Shown: positions 15,869 through 24,013 of the stretch, in pieces
Layout of the letters: every line of letters begins with the position of its first letter
How positions within the stretch are numbered: position 1 is the first letter of the stretch
Assembly: GCA_017510335.1 (NCBI GenBank)
Contig: JAFWNM010000029.1
Span: 62,001-126,000 of the forward strand
Source of the DNA: Paracoccaceae bacterium
GTDB lineage: Bacteria > Pseudomonadota > Alphaproteobacteria > Rhodobacterales > Rhodobacteraceae
Reading direction: 5' to 3'
DNA length: 64,000 nucleotides
Program-made: the position numbers and the translations under genes
The notes under the pieces: generated by a model
What the model was told of the DNA's origin: nothing
Database searches by the model: none
Seen by the model: only the letters and a program-made list of their open reading frames with translations

Positions 15869-17281
15869 TTACGACTGGGCGGCGCAGGCCCGGTGGGGCG
15901 CATCTCCTCCTTTTTGGCGGGTGATCAGGTTTTGTGTGACGGCGCGCGCATCATGCGACAAGGCCGCAAGGTCCAGCCACGCAATGCCGCCATCGCGCAC
16001 AATTTCACGGCCAGCGACAAAACTGTGCCGGATATGCAGCCCCCCACCGGAAATAACGGGGCCAATGGTGGCATCATGCTGGCCCATGTAGCGCGGCGCG
16101 GAAATGTCGATGATGGCAATATCAGCGGCCATACCGGGGGCAAGCTGACCTATGGCCCCCAAACCCAGCACACGCGCCCCGCCCATGGTCGCCCAGTGCA
16201 GCACTGTTTCCGCCGCAAGCGCCGTGGCCCCTTTGGTCGCGCGGTGCAGGCAGAACGCGGCATAAAGCGCAGACCCCATGTCAGCGGCTTCATTCGCGCC
16301 CGCCCCGTCCACAGCCAGCGACACAACCCCGCCCGCGTCATGCAATGCATCCGCGGGGGCCACGCCGGACCCAAGCCGTGCATTGGCTTGCGGGCAATGC
16401 GCCATGCCGGTGCCGGTGCCTGCCAGAAGCGCAATTTCGTCCGCATCGATTTCCACCAGATGGGCAAACCACACATCCGGCCCCAGCATGTCCTGCCCTG
16501 CCAGCCATGGCACGGGCCGTTCGCCATATTGCGCCAGCGTATAATCGACATAGGCGTGGTTTTCGGACAAATGCGCGTGCAGGCGCAACCCCGCGGCGCG
16601 CGCGGTTTGGGCCAGTTCGCGCAATTCGCCAGCGGCAAAGTTGAAGATGGGCGTATTCGGCCCCATCACCACGCGGGTCATGGCGTCAGGGGCGGGGTCA
16701 TGCCAACGGCTGGCGGCGGACAGCACCCCGTCCATGTATGTCGCCAAAGGTTCAACCGGCACTGGCGGCACGGATGGGTCTGAAAACACGCGCCCCTTCG
16801 TTCCGCCCCCGCGCGCCAGCACAAACCGCAGCCCAAAACGTGCCGCAACATCAAAAAGGACTTCATTGGGGTCGAACGCATAGCGGTCGGAATAGATGTA
16901 ATGGTGGTCACACACCGTTGTGACGCCCGACAGGGCCAGTTCTGCCATGCCAATGGTGGCAGCGGTGCGAAATGCGCGCTCATCCAGATGCGGCCACCAT
17001 GTGAAGGGCACCTGCATCAACCACGGGTCAAGGGGGGCATTCATTCCTTCTGGCACGGCTTTCAGCACGGATTGGAACAGGTGGTGATGGGTGTTTATCA
17101 TGCCCGGGCAAACCACGGCGCCGCGGGCGTCTATCACACGTTCTGCGGGTTCGGGGGTCAGCGCACCCATGGCGGCAATGCGCCCCCCACGCACCCGCAA
17201 CGCGCCCGAAAACCGCGCCAGCGGGCCGGCGTCCGCGCCCGTCAATCCATGCTCGATATTGATGATCAGGAAATCTGTCAT
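15869..17281 (-). CDS. Amidohydrolase, 8-oxoguanine deaminase/hydroxyatrazine hydrolase-like
   Basis: 470 residues. The metal site starts with H65-x-H67 in MINTHHHLFQS and continues with the His in LHAHLSENH, the His in FAHLVEID and the Asp in LAVDGAGANEA, the pattern of the 8-oxoguanine deaminase branch (compare 20823-22163, which shares NTHHHFYQ and DHHY). DHHYIYSDRYAFDP is also typical of that branch. Its ATG at 17281 overlaps the stop of the ABC permease gene, so it is translated with the importer and very probably acts on the imported compound, an oxidised or amino-substituted purine or triazine-like base. Confidence 0.82.
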   Translation of the reverse strand: MTDFLIINIEHGLTGADAGPLARFSGALRVRGGRIAAMGALTPEPAERVIDARGAVVCPGMINTHHHLFQSVLKAVPEGMNAPLDPWLMQVPFTWWPHLDERAFRTAATIGMAELALSGVTTVCDHHYIYSDRYAFDPNEVLFDVAARFGLRFVLARGGGTKGRVFSDPSVPPVPVEPLATYMDGVLSAASRWHDPAPDAMTRVVMGPNTPIFNFAAGELRELAQTARAAGLRLHAHLSENHAYVDYTLAQYGERPVPWLAGQDMLGPDVWFAHLVEIDADEIALLAGTGTGMAHCPQANARLGSGVAPADALHDAGGVVSLAVDGAGANEAADMGSALYAAFCLHRATKGATALAAETVLHWATMGGARVLGLGAIGQLAPGMAADIAIIDISAPRYMGQHDATIGPVISGGGLHIRHSFVAGREIVRDGGIAWLDLAALSHDARAVTQNLITRQKGGDAPHRACAAQS

Positions 17282-18075
17282 AGCAGTTTCTTTGGCAGCG
17301 ACCAGGGAAAGAACACACGCTGCACCAGTGACACGGCCTGAAACAGCGACAGTGACAGCAGAACAAGAATGCCCAAACCCGCCCACGCTTCCGGCAAGCG
17401 GAACATGGATGTGGAAAACTGGATGAAGAATCCAAGCCCCTTGTCGGCGGCCACGAATTCGGCAACGACCGCGCCCACAATCGCCAGCGTGATGGAAATT
17501 TTCAGCGCCGAAAACACATACGGAATGGCAAAGGGCAGGCGAATTTGCGTGATTTCCCGCCACACCGGCGCGCGCAGGGATTTTGACAATTCGATCAGCT
17601 CGCGCGGGGTGGCCAGCAATCCGGTTGCTGTGCTGACCACCAGCGGGAAAAACGCAATCAGGAAGGTGATGACCACGCGCGGCGCATCGCCTGCGCCCAG
17701 AACCACGATAATAATAGGCGCGATGGCCACAACCGGCGTGGACTGGATAACGACAAGAATAGGATACAGCGCCTTGTTCACCAGTTCTGACCGGGTCAGC
17801 GCAATGGCAAGCGGCAGGGCCACAATGATGGAAATGCCATACCCAATCAGGGCTACCCGCAATGTCGCCCAGATATGCTGGAACCAGCGATGGGTGGACA
17901 CTGCATCAAACCCTGTCGCTATCCGTGACGGGGCGGGCAGCACATAGGACGGTATGGAAAACAGCACCACTGACACTTCCCACAGAGCCAGAATCAACAA
18001 GAAGGTCAGTGCGGGCAAAACCCCCGGCACGCGCAACAATATCCGGCTGATCTGGCGGCCCAACGGCTGTTTCAT
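17278..18075 (-). CDS. ABC transporter permease, NitT/TauT (SsuC/ThiX-like) family
   Basis: 265 residues from the ATG at 18075, one base after the ATPase stop; an earlier in-frame ATG (18126) would overlap that gene. About six hydrophobic helices are visible. The EAA loop for ATPase contact (ELIELSKSLRAPVWREITQIRLPFAIPYVFSALKIS) lies in the middle, and AEFVAADKGLGFFIQF is characteristic of this permease family. Membrane partner of the NMT1-type binding protein and the ATPase encoded just upstream. Confidence 0.92.
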   Translation of the reverse strand: MKQPLGRQISRILLRVPGVLPALTFLLILALWEVSVVLFSIPSYVLPAPSRIATGFDAVSTHRWFQHIWATLRVALIGYGISIIVALPLAIALTRSELVNKALYPILVVIQSTPVVAIAPIIIVVLGAGDAPRVVITFLIAFFPLVVSTATGLLATPRELIELSKSLRAPVWREITQIRLPFAIPYVFSALKISITLAIVGAVVAEFVAADKGLGFFIQFSTSMFRLPEAWAGLGILVLLSLSLFQAVSLVQRVFFPWSLPKKLL

Positions 18076-18076
18076 C

Positions 18077-18856
18077 TTACGCCGCCCGCTTGAGGAGGAG
18101 GCTGCGGAGATGTCCTGCAAAGTCATGCATCACCTTGTTTTTTGTGGTTTCTATTCCGCGCGGACGCGGCAGGGGAACAGGGCTGTCATCAACAATGGTG
18201 CCCGGACGCGCCCCCATCACCAGAACACGGTCGGCCAGCAATACGGCCTCGCTTATGGAATGGGTGATGAACAGCACGGTTTTGGGCCGCGCTTCCCAAA
18301 GGCGCAACAATTCAAACCCCATTTCTTCGCGGGTCAGCGCATCAAGCGCTGAAAAGGGTTCGTCCATCAGCAGGATGTCAGGGTCCATCAGCAACGCGCG
18401 CGCAATTCCCACGCGTTGTTGCATCCCGCCCGACAATTCGTCGGGCAGGCGCTTTTCAAAACCGGCAAGTCCCACTGTGGCCAGTATTTCGCGGGCTTTT
18501 TCACGGTCCGCGCGGCTGACCCGCCCGGTTTTGTGCCGGGCCGGAAACACCACATTGTCTTCCACATTGGCCCATGGCAGCAAGGTGGGTTTCTGGAACA
18601 CAATGCCTATATCATCGCGCGGGCGGGTCACGGGCACGTCGAATACCGACACTGTGCCCGATGTGGGTGCAATCAACCCAGCGATGATGCGCAGCAATGT
18701 CGATTTCCCACACCCCGAGGGGCCAAGCACGGCAACAAATTCATGCCGCGCAACAGTGAAATCAACCCCACGCAAGGCTTCCAGCGGGCCAGAGTCGGTT
18801 TCGAAAACCTGTCCAACCCCAGAAAAGCGAATACTGGCCGGTTCTTGCCCTGTCAT
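18077..18856 (-). CDS. ABC transporter ATP-binding protein, NitT/TauT family
   Basis: 259 residues with Walker [11 protein letters not shown]-loop FQKPTLLPW, signature LSGGMQQRVGIARAL, Walker B ILLMDEPFSALD and switch His in FITHSISEAVLLADRV. The LLPW Q-loop and the overall length match the SsuB/TauB/ThiZ group. Located 3 bp after the binding-protein gene. Confidence 0.95.
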   Translation of the reverse strand: MTGQEPASIRFSGVGQVFETDSGPLEALRGVDFTVARHEFVAVLGPSGCGKSTLLRIIAGLIAPTSGTVSVFDVPVTRPRDDIGIVFQKPTLLPWANVEDNVVFPARHKTGRVSRADREKAREILATVGLAGFEKRLPDELSGGMQQRVGIARALLMDPDILLMDEPFSALDALTREEMGFELLRLWEARPKTVLFITHSISEAVLLADRVLVMGARPGTIVDDSPVPLPRPRGIETTKNKVMHDFAGHLRSLLLKRAA

Positions 18857-18859
18857 GCC

Positions 18860-19873
18860 TTAGTTTCCGGGCAGGAAGCGGCGGTCAACGATGGTTTCAG
18901 GGTCCAGCGCATCGGGTGCCAGTTCCTGCGCCTGAGAAACCCATTCCCATGTCTGGGCCAGCCGTTCGGGCGTCAATGCGCCTTGTCCGTCTGCTTCGGT
19001 CACTTCGTTGAACGCCAGAACCAGCATGTCCCGCACGGACCCCACGACATTTTCCATCTCCAGTTCGGGGACCATGGCCGCCACGGATTCTGCGGCCAGT
19101 TCGGGGTTTTCATAGGTAAACCGGACCGACTGACGATAGGCGTCAATGAACCGCTGTGCCACTTCGGGGCGTTCTTCCATGAATTTGTCTGCCGCAATCA
19201 GGACCAGCCCATACAGGTCCAGCCCGCCGGTTGACCATGGCATGATGTTCAGTTCATGGCCCGCCGCCGCTGCCTGATTGCTGTAGCGGGTAACATCGGT
19301 CATCCATGCGATCATGACATCGGCAGACCCTGTCATCAGCATCGGACCAAGTGCGCCGGGGTCTGCGCGGGTCAGTTCGATATCATCCTCGCTCAGGCCA
19401 AGTTCCTGCAAGACCAACGGCAGAAACACGTTGGACGATGTGAAAGGCGACGTAACAATATGTTTGCCTGCGACACCTTCCAATGTGTCGATGCCCGAAG
19501 ATTTCAGCGTGTAAAATGCATGCGGCGCGCGCGTATAGACAGACGCAACCGCCTTCACCGGCACCTGATCATTGGCGATTGCCGCCATCAGCGCTTCAAT
19601 CCCGCCGGTGCCAATATCGGCGCGGCCTGTCGCCAGAAAGGTAATCGCCTCGGAGGAGCCGCGCCCGCCATTGATGGTCACATCAAGCCCATGTTCGGCG
19701 CAAATGCCCTGATGGACGCACACATAAATCGGGGCTTTGTCGCCACCGGGCAGCCAGTCCAACTGGAAGGTCACGGGGTCGGCAGCACTTGCTGCGGATG
19801 TGCCAAGACCTATGGCAAGGCCAGCAACAGACAGGGCACGTTTGACAGGCGAATTGATAAAGTGAAGTTTCAT
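18860..19873 (-). CDS. NMT1/THI5-like ABC substrate-binding protein
   Basis: 337 residues from the ATG at 19873 (an upstream extension to 19963 lacks a ribosome site). The first 30 residues are a signal peptide (KRALSVAGLAIGLGTSAASA). The mature part begins VTFQLDWLPGGDKAPIYVC, the canonical opening of NMT1-domain proteins that bind pyrimidine, riboflavin or purine-like molecules, followed by GSSEAITFLATGRADIG. It is the first gene of the minus-strand importer, which ends in a purine deaminase-like enzyme, so a purine-type ligand is likely. The ligand cannot be fixed from sequence. Confidence 0.92.
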   Translation of the reverse strand: MKLHFINSPVKRALSVAGLAIGLGTSAASAADPVTFQLDWLPGGDKAPIYVCVHQGICAEHGLDVTINGGRGSSEAITFLATGRADIGTGGIEALMAAIANDQVPVKAVASVYTRAPHAFYTLKSSGIDTLEGVAGKHIVTSPFTSSNVFLPLVLQELGLSEDDIELTRADPGALGPMLMTGSADVMIAWMTDVTRYSNQAAAAGHELNIMPWSTGGLDLYGLVLIAADKFMEERPEVAQRFIDAYRQSVRFTYENPELAAESVAAMVPELEMENVVGSVRDMLVLAFNEVTEADGQGALTPERLAQTWEWVSQAQELAPDALDPETIVDRRFLPGN

Positions 19874-20279
19874 GGGCTGGTCCTTGTTCTGGGCAGATGG
19901 CAGACGGATACGCTGCCGCCGTGTGCGACATGAAGAAAGCTTGGCAATATGACACTTGAGCATGAAGCGATCATGGGTGTGACCCCGGGTTGGTTTCCCG
20001 CCGCTGGCAATGTCCCGAACGCTGTTTTGTCCTGACCGCTTCTACCTAGCGACAAGTTCAAATTGCGGCAGGTTCCCGCGGCAGTGCAGAAAAAACCGAC
20101 CGGCAGGCAGGGGCGCACGGCAAAACGGCGAAAATTCAGTCAGATTTGCGGGTTTGTGCACAGATTTCGGGCGCTGGCCGCAGAAGCGCTGCATCGCGCA
20201 CAGGAACAGTGTTGCGTTTTTTGCACCGAATCTGACCCTGAACCCATAGGCCCGAGTCGCCCCGGAAAGGACCATTCCC
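19874..20279. promoter_or_regulatory. Divergent purine-region leader, possible riboswitch on the minus strand
   Basis: 406 bp between two divergently read purine gene groups, with no coding sequence I can support. The minus-strand leader of the NMT1 gene includes an unusual segment (about 19981-20035) with ACAAAACAGCG, then CGGG-AAACCAA-CCCG, a small hairpin (19986-20000). NMT1-domain genes are known hosts of the xanthine-responsive NMT1 RNA motif, so this segment is a candidate, but I could not confirm the consensus. The plus-strand leader has a stem GCGCT/AGCGC near 20169-20188. Promoters not located. Confidence 0.35.
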
Positions 20280-20780
20280 ATGTCAGCGCCCCACAGTCCC
20301 CCAACCGAAACCGACCTGCGACTTCTGCGCCGCACCATTGACCTTGCGCAGCAGTCACGCGCACGCGGTGACCACCCTTTTGGTGCGCTGCTGGCGGGGC
20401 CTGATGGGTCCATTCTGCTGGAAGCGATGAACACCTGCACAACAAAATCGGACCGCACCGGCCATGCTGAGCGCAACCTGATGACCGAAGCCTCAAAACT
20501 CTACAGTGCTGAATTCCTGTCGGGTTGCACGATGTATACCTCTGCGGAACCCTGCGCGATGTGTTCGGGATCGGTCTATTGGGCGGGGGTAGGGCGCGTG
20601 GTGCATGGCCTAAGCGAGAGCGCGCTGAAAGACCTTATCGGCCCGGACCCGGAAAACCTGACCATGGATTTGCCTTGTGTGCAGGTGTTCGCTTCAGGGC
20701 AACGCAAGGTTGAAGTTCTTGGCCCGCTGCTGTCCGAGGAAAGCGCGCTTGTCCATAACGGGTTCTGGAACGGGCTTTGA
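20280..20780 (+). CDS. Guanine deaminase, cytidine-deaminase fold
   Basis: 166 residues with the zinc site of the CDA superfamily: H62-A-E64 (TGHAERN) and P-C92-x2-C95 (EPCAMCSGSVYWAG). The opening (DHPFGALLAGPDGSILLEAMN) and the C-terminal PCVQVFASGQRKVEVLGPLL match the bacterial GuaD type more than tRNA adenosine deaminase TadA, which would be expected on the chromosome. It converts guanine to xanthine. It begins the plus-strand purine group, 43 bp before an 8-oxoguanine deaminase. Confidence 0.82.
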   Translation: MSAPHSPPTETDLRLLRRTIDLAQQSRARGDHPFGALLAGPDGSILLEAMNTCTTKSDRTGHAERNLMTEASKLYSAEFLSGCTMYTSAEPCAMCSGSVYWAGVGRVVHGLSESALKDLIGPDPENLTMDLPCVQVFASGQRKVEVLGPLLSEESALVHNGFWNGL

Positions 20781-20822
20781 CCCCGCACCTGCCACATTAC
20801 TGCCAGAAAAGGGCCTGCCAAC

Positions 20823-22163
20823 ATGAGAATCTGGTTAAAGAACCCCCTTGCTGTTCTTGCCGCTGATGCGGGCGGCGGCATTGTGGTTGACGAAGGGCGC
20901 ATTGCCGAACTGGTGCCCGCAGGGGGCACGCCGCAAACCCTGGTTGATCAGGTGGTGGATATGTCAGCGCATGTTGTCATTCCCGGACTGATCAACACAC
21001 ATCACCATTTCTACCAGACCTTGACCCGCGCGTTCCCACCCGCATTGAACCGGGAATTATTCCCATGGTTGCAGGCCTTGTATCCGGTCTGGGCGCGCAT
21101 GACGCCGGAAGATCTGGCGCTGGGAATGCGCGTGGCACTGGCCGAACTTATGTTGTCAGGCTGCACCACCACCACAGACCATCACTATGTTTTCCCGAAA
21201 GGGTGCGAACACGGGATCGACATTGAAGTGAATGAGGCCCGCGCCCTTGGCATGCGCGGTGTGTTCACCCGCGGGTCCATGAACCTGTCGGCCAAAGATG
21301 GTGGACTGCCCCCTGACAGTGTGGTGCAGGACCGTGACGACATTCTGGCCGACAGCGAAAGGCTGCTGTCCACCTATCATGATGCGGGCCATGGCGCGCA
21401 GATCCAGATCGCGCTGGCGCCATGCTCGCCGTTTTCTGTCACGCGCGATCTGATGACGGCCTCGGCCGATCTGGCGCGCAGGCATGACGCCAGGTTGCAC
21501 ACCCATCTTGCCGAAACCCGCGACGAGGAAGCCTGGTGCCTTGAAACCTTCGGGATGCGCCCGCTTGATTATCTGGATGAAACCGGCTGGCTGGGTCCGG
21601 ATGTGTGGCTGGCACATGGGGTGCATTTTTCGGACCCCGACATTGCGCGTCTGGCACGGGCGGGAACATGCGTCACGCATTGCCCCTGTTCCAACATGAT
21701 CATTCATTCAGGGCATTGTCGGGTGTGCGAACTGGAAGCGGCGGGCGTGACCGTCGGCCTTGGGGTGGACGGGTCCGCAGCGCAAGACAGTTCCAACCTG
21801 ATGCAGGAAGTGCGGCAGGCATTTCTGCTGCAGCGCCATCATTACGGGGTGTCGGCAGTCACCCATCTGGACGCCCTGCGTTGGGCCACCGAAGGGTCGG
21901 CGGCCTGCATCGGGCGCGAGGGTGATCTGGGGCGCATTGCGGTGGGAATGGCGGCTGATCTGGCCTGTTTCACATTGGATGAATTGCGGTTTTCCGGTCA
22001 TGGCGACCCGATTGCGGCACTGGTCAATTGCGGGGCGCACCGTGCCGACAGGGTCATGATTGCGGGACGCTGGACTGTCTGGGATGGCCAGATACCGGGT
22101 TTCGACATTGCCGCATTGCGCCGTGACCACCAGCACGCCAGCGCGCGCGTTCAACACGCCTGA
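20823..22163 (+). CDS. 8-oxoguanine deaminase
   Basis: 446 residues; an excellent match to the 8-oxoguanine deaminase branch of the amidohydrolases (the annotation often reads hydroxydechloroatrazine ethylaminohydrolase). Metal ligands: H60-x-H62 (INTHHHFYQTLTRAFP), the His in LHTHLAETRDEE, the His in AHGVHFSD, and the Asp in LGVDGSAAQDSSN. The HCPCSNMIIHSGHCRVCELEAAG segment, with its cluster of Cys, is a hallmark of this family. Activity: 8-oxoguanine to urate with release of ammonia. No urate-degrading enzyme is visible in the window. Confidence 0.9.
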   Translation: MRIWLKNPLAVLAADAGGGIVVDEGRIAELVPAGGTPQTLVDQVVDMSAHVVIPGLINTHHHFYQTLTRAFPPALNRELFPWLQALYPVWARMTPEDLALGMRVALAELMLSGCTTTTDHHYVFPKGCEHGIDIEVNEARALGMRGVFTRGSMNLSAKDGGLPPDSVVQDRDDILADSERLLSTYHDAGHGAQIQIALAPCSPFSVTRDLMTASADLARRHDARLHTHLAETRDEEAWCLETFGMRPLDYLDETGWLGPDVWLAHGVHFSDPDIARLARAGTCVTHCPCSNMIIHSGHCRVCELEAAGVTVGLGVDGSAAQDSSNLMQEVRQAFLLQRHHYGVSAVTHLDALRWATEGSAACIGREGDLGRIAVGMAADLACFTLDELRFSGHGDPIAALVNCGAHRADRVMIAGRWTVWDGQIPGFDIAALRRDHQHASARVQHA

Positions 22164-22190
22164 CCCCCCATTGCGTCAAAGGATCACGTC

Positions 22191-23147
22191 ATGAACGACA
22201 AAACGCTTTCACTTCCGATTGTTGATATCAGCGGGCTTGCCAGTGATGACCCGGCCATCCGCGAAACTGTTGGCCGGGCCATTCGCGCGGCCTGTCAGGA
22301 CAAGGGCTTCATGTATCTGACCGGCCATGGAATTGACGCGGGCCTGCGCGCCAGCGTTCTTGAACAGGCGGCCGCGTTTTTTGACCAGCCGCTGGCGCGC
22401 AAAATGGCCATCAGCATGGCGGCCAGCACATGCAACCGTGGGTATGAACCCATGCGCGGCCAGACATTGGAAGCAGGCGCACCACCGGACCTGAAGGAAA
22501 GCTTCTATTCGGGCGAAGACCTGCCCCTTGATGACCCGCGGGTTGTCGCGGGCAAATTCAACCATGGCCCTAACCAATGGCCCGAAGGCATGGACCAGTT
22601 TCGCGCCATCATGGAACGCTATTATGACGAAATGCTGGTTCTGGGGGCGCGGTTGATGCAGGGCCTTGCGCTGTCACTGAACCTGCCACAGGGCCACTTT
22701 GCCCCGTTTTGCCATGCACCCATGGCCAATTTGCGCCTGATCCATTACCCGCCGCAACCTGCCAACCCCTTGCCGGGTGAAAAGGGGTGCGGGGCACATA
22801 CGGATTGGGGGGCGCTGACCTTGCTGATGCAAGATAATGTCGGCGGCTTGCAGGTCTGGGATGAAACAGCGGGCTGGGTGGATGCACCGCCCGTGCCCGA
22901 CAGCTACATTGTGAATTTGGGCGACATGATCGCGCGTTGGACGAATGACCGCTACCGCTCCACGTTGCACCGTGTGGTGAACCTGTCGGGGCGGGAACGC
23001 TATTCGGTGCCGTTCTTCTTTTCCGGCAACCCGGATGAACCTGTTATCTGCCTGCCCGGTTGCGCCAGCGAAACCGACCCGCCCCGCTATGCCCCCACCA
23101 CAGTCGAAGGGCATTTGCGCGAAATGTATGCGCGCACCTATGCGTAA
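22191..23147 (+). CDS. 2-oxoglutarate/Fe(II) oxygenase, isopenicillin N synthase family
   Basis: 318 residues: an N-terminal DIOX_N part (LPIVDISGLASDD...KGFMYLTGHGID) and a catalytic jelly roll with H203, D205 (GAHTDWGALTLL) and H260 (TLHRV) as iron ligands and R270 for 2-oxoglutarate (RYSVPFF). Its layout parallels that of the protein at 14710-15714, which lies in the opposite purine operon, so each purine-gene arm carries one such oxygenase. It follows the 8-oxoguanine deaminase by 27 bp and overlaps the hydrolase gene by 8 bp. Likely acts on a purine derivative or on an associated side chain; not established. Confidence 0.88.
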   Translation: MNDKTLSLPIVDISGLASDDPAIRETVGRAIRAACQDKGFMYLTGHGIDAGLRASVLEQAAAFFDQPLARKMAISMAASTCNRGYEPMRGQTLEAGAPPDLKESFYSGEDLPLDDPRVVAGKFNHGPNQWPEGMDQFRAIMERYYDEMLVLGARLMQGLALSLNLPQGHFAPFCHAPMANLRLIHYPPQPANPLPGEKGCGAHTDWGALTLLMQDNVGGLQVWDETAGWVDAPPVPDSYIVNLGDMIARWTNDRYRSTLHRVVNLSGRERYSVPFFFSGNPDEPVICLPGCASETDPPRYAPTTVEGHLREMYARTYA

Positions 23148-23889
23148 GCATTCCCAAACGCCGGTATTGCTGCTGCATGGCGCATGGCAGGGGGCGTGGG
23201 TCTGGGACAGCCAGCTTGCGCCGCTGCTGGCCGCAGGCCTGGACCCTGTTGCGCTTGATTTGCCCGGAAATGGCGCCGACGGGCGTGCGCCTGACGCAGT
23301 GGATTTCACGGACCATGTGGCGCATGCGCGCGCGGCATTGCTGGCCGCATCGGCCCCTGTTCATATTGTTGCCCATAGCGGCGCGGGTGTTCTGGCCACG
23401 CAACTGGCCGAAACCCACCCTGACAAGGTGGCACAGGTTATTTATGTTGCGGGCATGATGCTGCCATCGGGGGTGACATTTCCCGAAATGGTAGAACCCT
23501 TCGCCGCCTTGGACCCTACCGCCATTGGAATAGGGGCGTTCTTGCATATGGGGCCGGGCGGGTCATCGGTGCCGCAGGATGCGGCCATCAGCGTGTTCTA
23601 TCATGACTGCCCCCCTGACGCTGCACGCACGGCCACCACGCGCCTGACAATTCAGGGCGAAGCGGTGCGCGCCCCGCGCGTGTTTCATACCGCCGCGAAT
23701 GCAGGGCGTGTGGCGCGCGCGTATATCCGGTGCGGGGCCGACCGTTCGGTTGTGCCTGCGGTTCAGGATGCCATGTGCGCCGCATGGCCCGGTGCGCGCC
23801 TGCGGCGGCTGGAATGCGGACATGCGCCCATGCTGGCCGCCCCCGATACATTGGCACAAACGCTGGTCGGACTGTTGGCCCGCAACTAG
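23140..23889 (+). CDS. Alpha/beta hydrolase, methylesterase/salicylate-esterase-like
   Basis: 249 residues from the ATG at 23140, overlapping the oxygenase stop. The N-terminus LLLHGAWQGAWVWDSQLAPLLAAG is the oxyanion-hole region of the small EstC/MenH-like group. The nucleophile Ser is in VAHSGAGVLATQ, and the catalytic His is in ECGHAPMLAAPD near the C-terminus. Substrates of relatives are small esters or amides. It closes the plus-strand purine group, 124 bp before the nucleoside importer. Confidence 0.85.
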   Translation: MRKHSQTPVLLLHGAWQGAWVWDSQLAPLLAAGLDPVALDLPGNGADGRAPDAVDFTDHVAHARAALLAASAPVHIVAHSGAGVLATQLAETHPDKVAQVIYVAGMMLPSGVTFPEMVEPFAALDPTAIGIGAFLHMGPGGSSVPQDAAISVFYHDCPPDAARTATTRLTIQGEAVRAPRVFHTAANAGRVARAYIRCGADRSVVPAVQDAMCAAWPGARLRRLECGHAPMLAAPDTLAQTLVGLLARN

Positions 23890-24013
23890 AAAATGCCCGC
23901 TTTTCGCGCATTTGCGCCCTATCCCGCCCAAGCCGAAAGCAAAGAGTGCAGGCAAGACGACCGCAGTTGTCTTTGGCTGGACAGGTCCGCAAAACCCGTG
24001 ATCCGGTGTTGTT

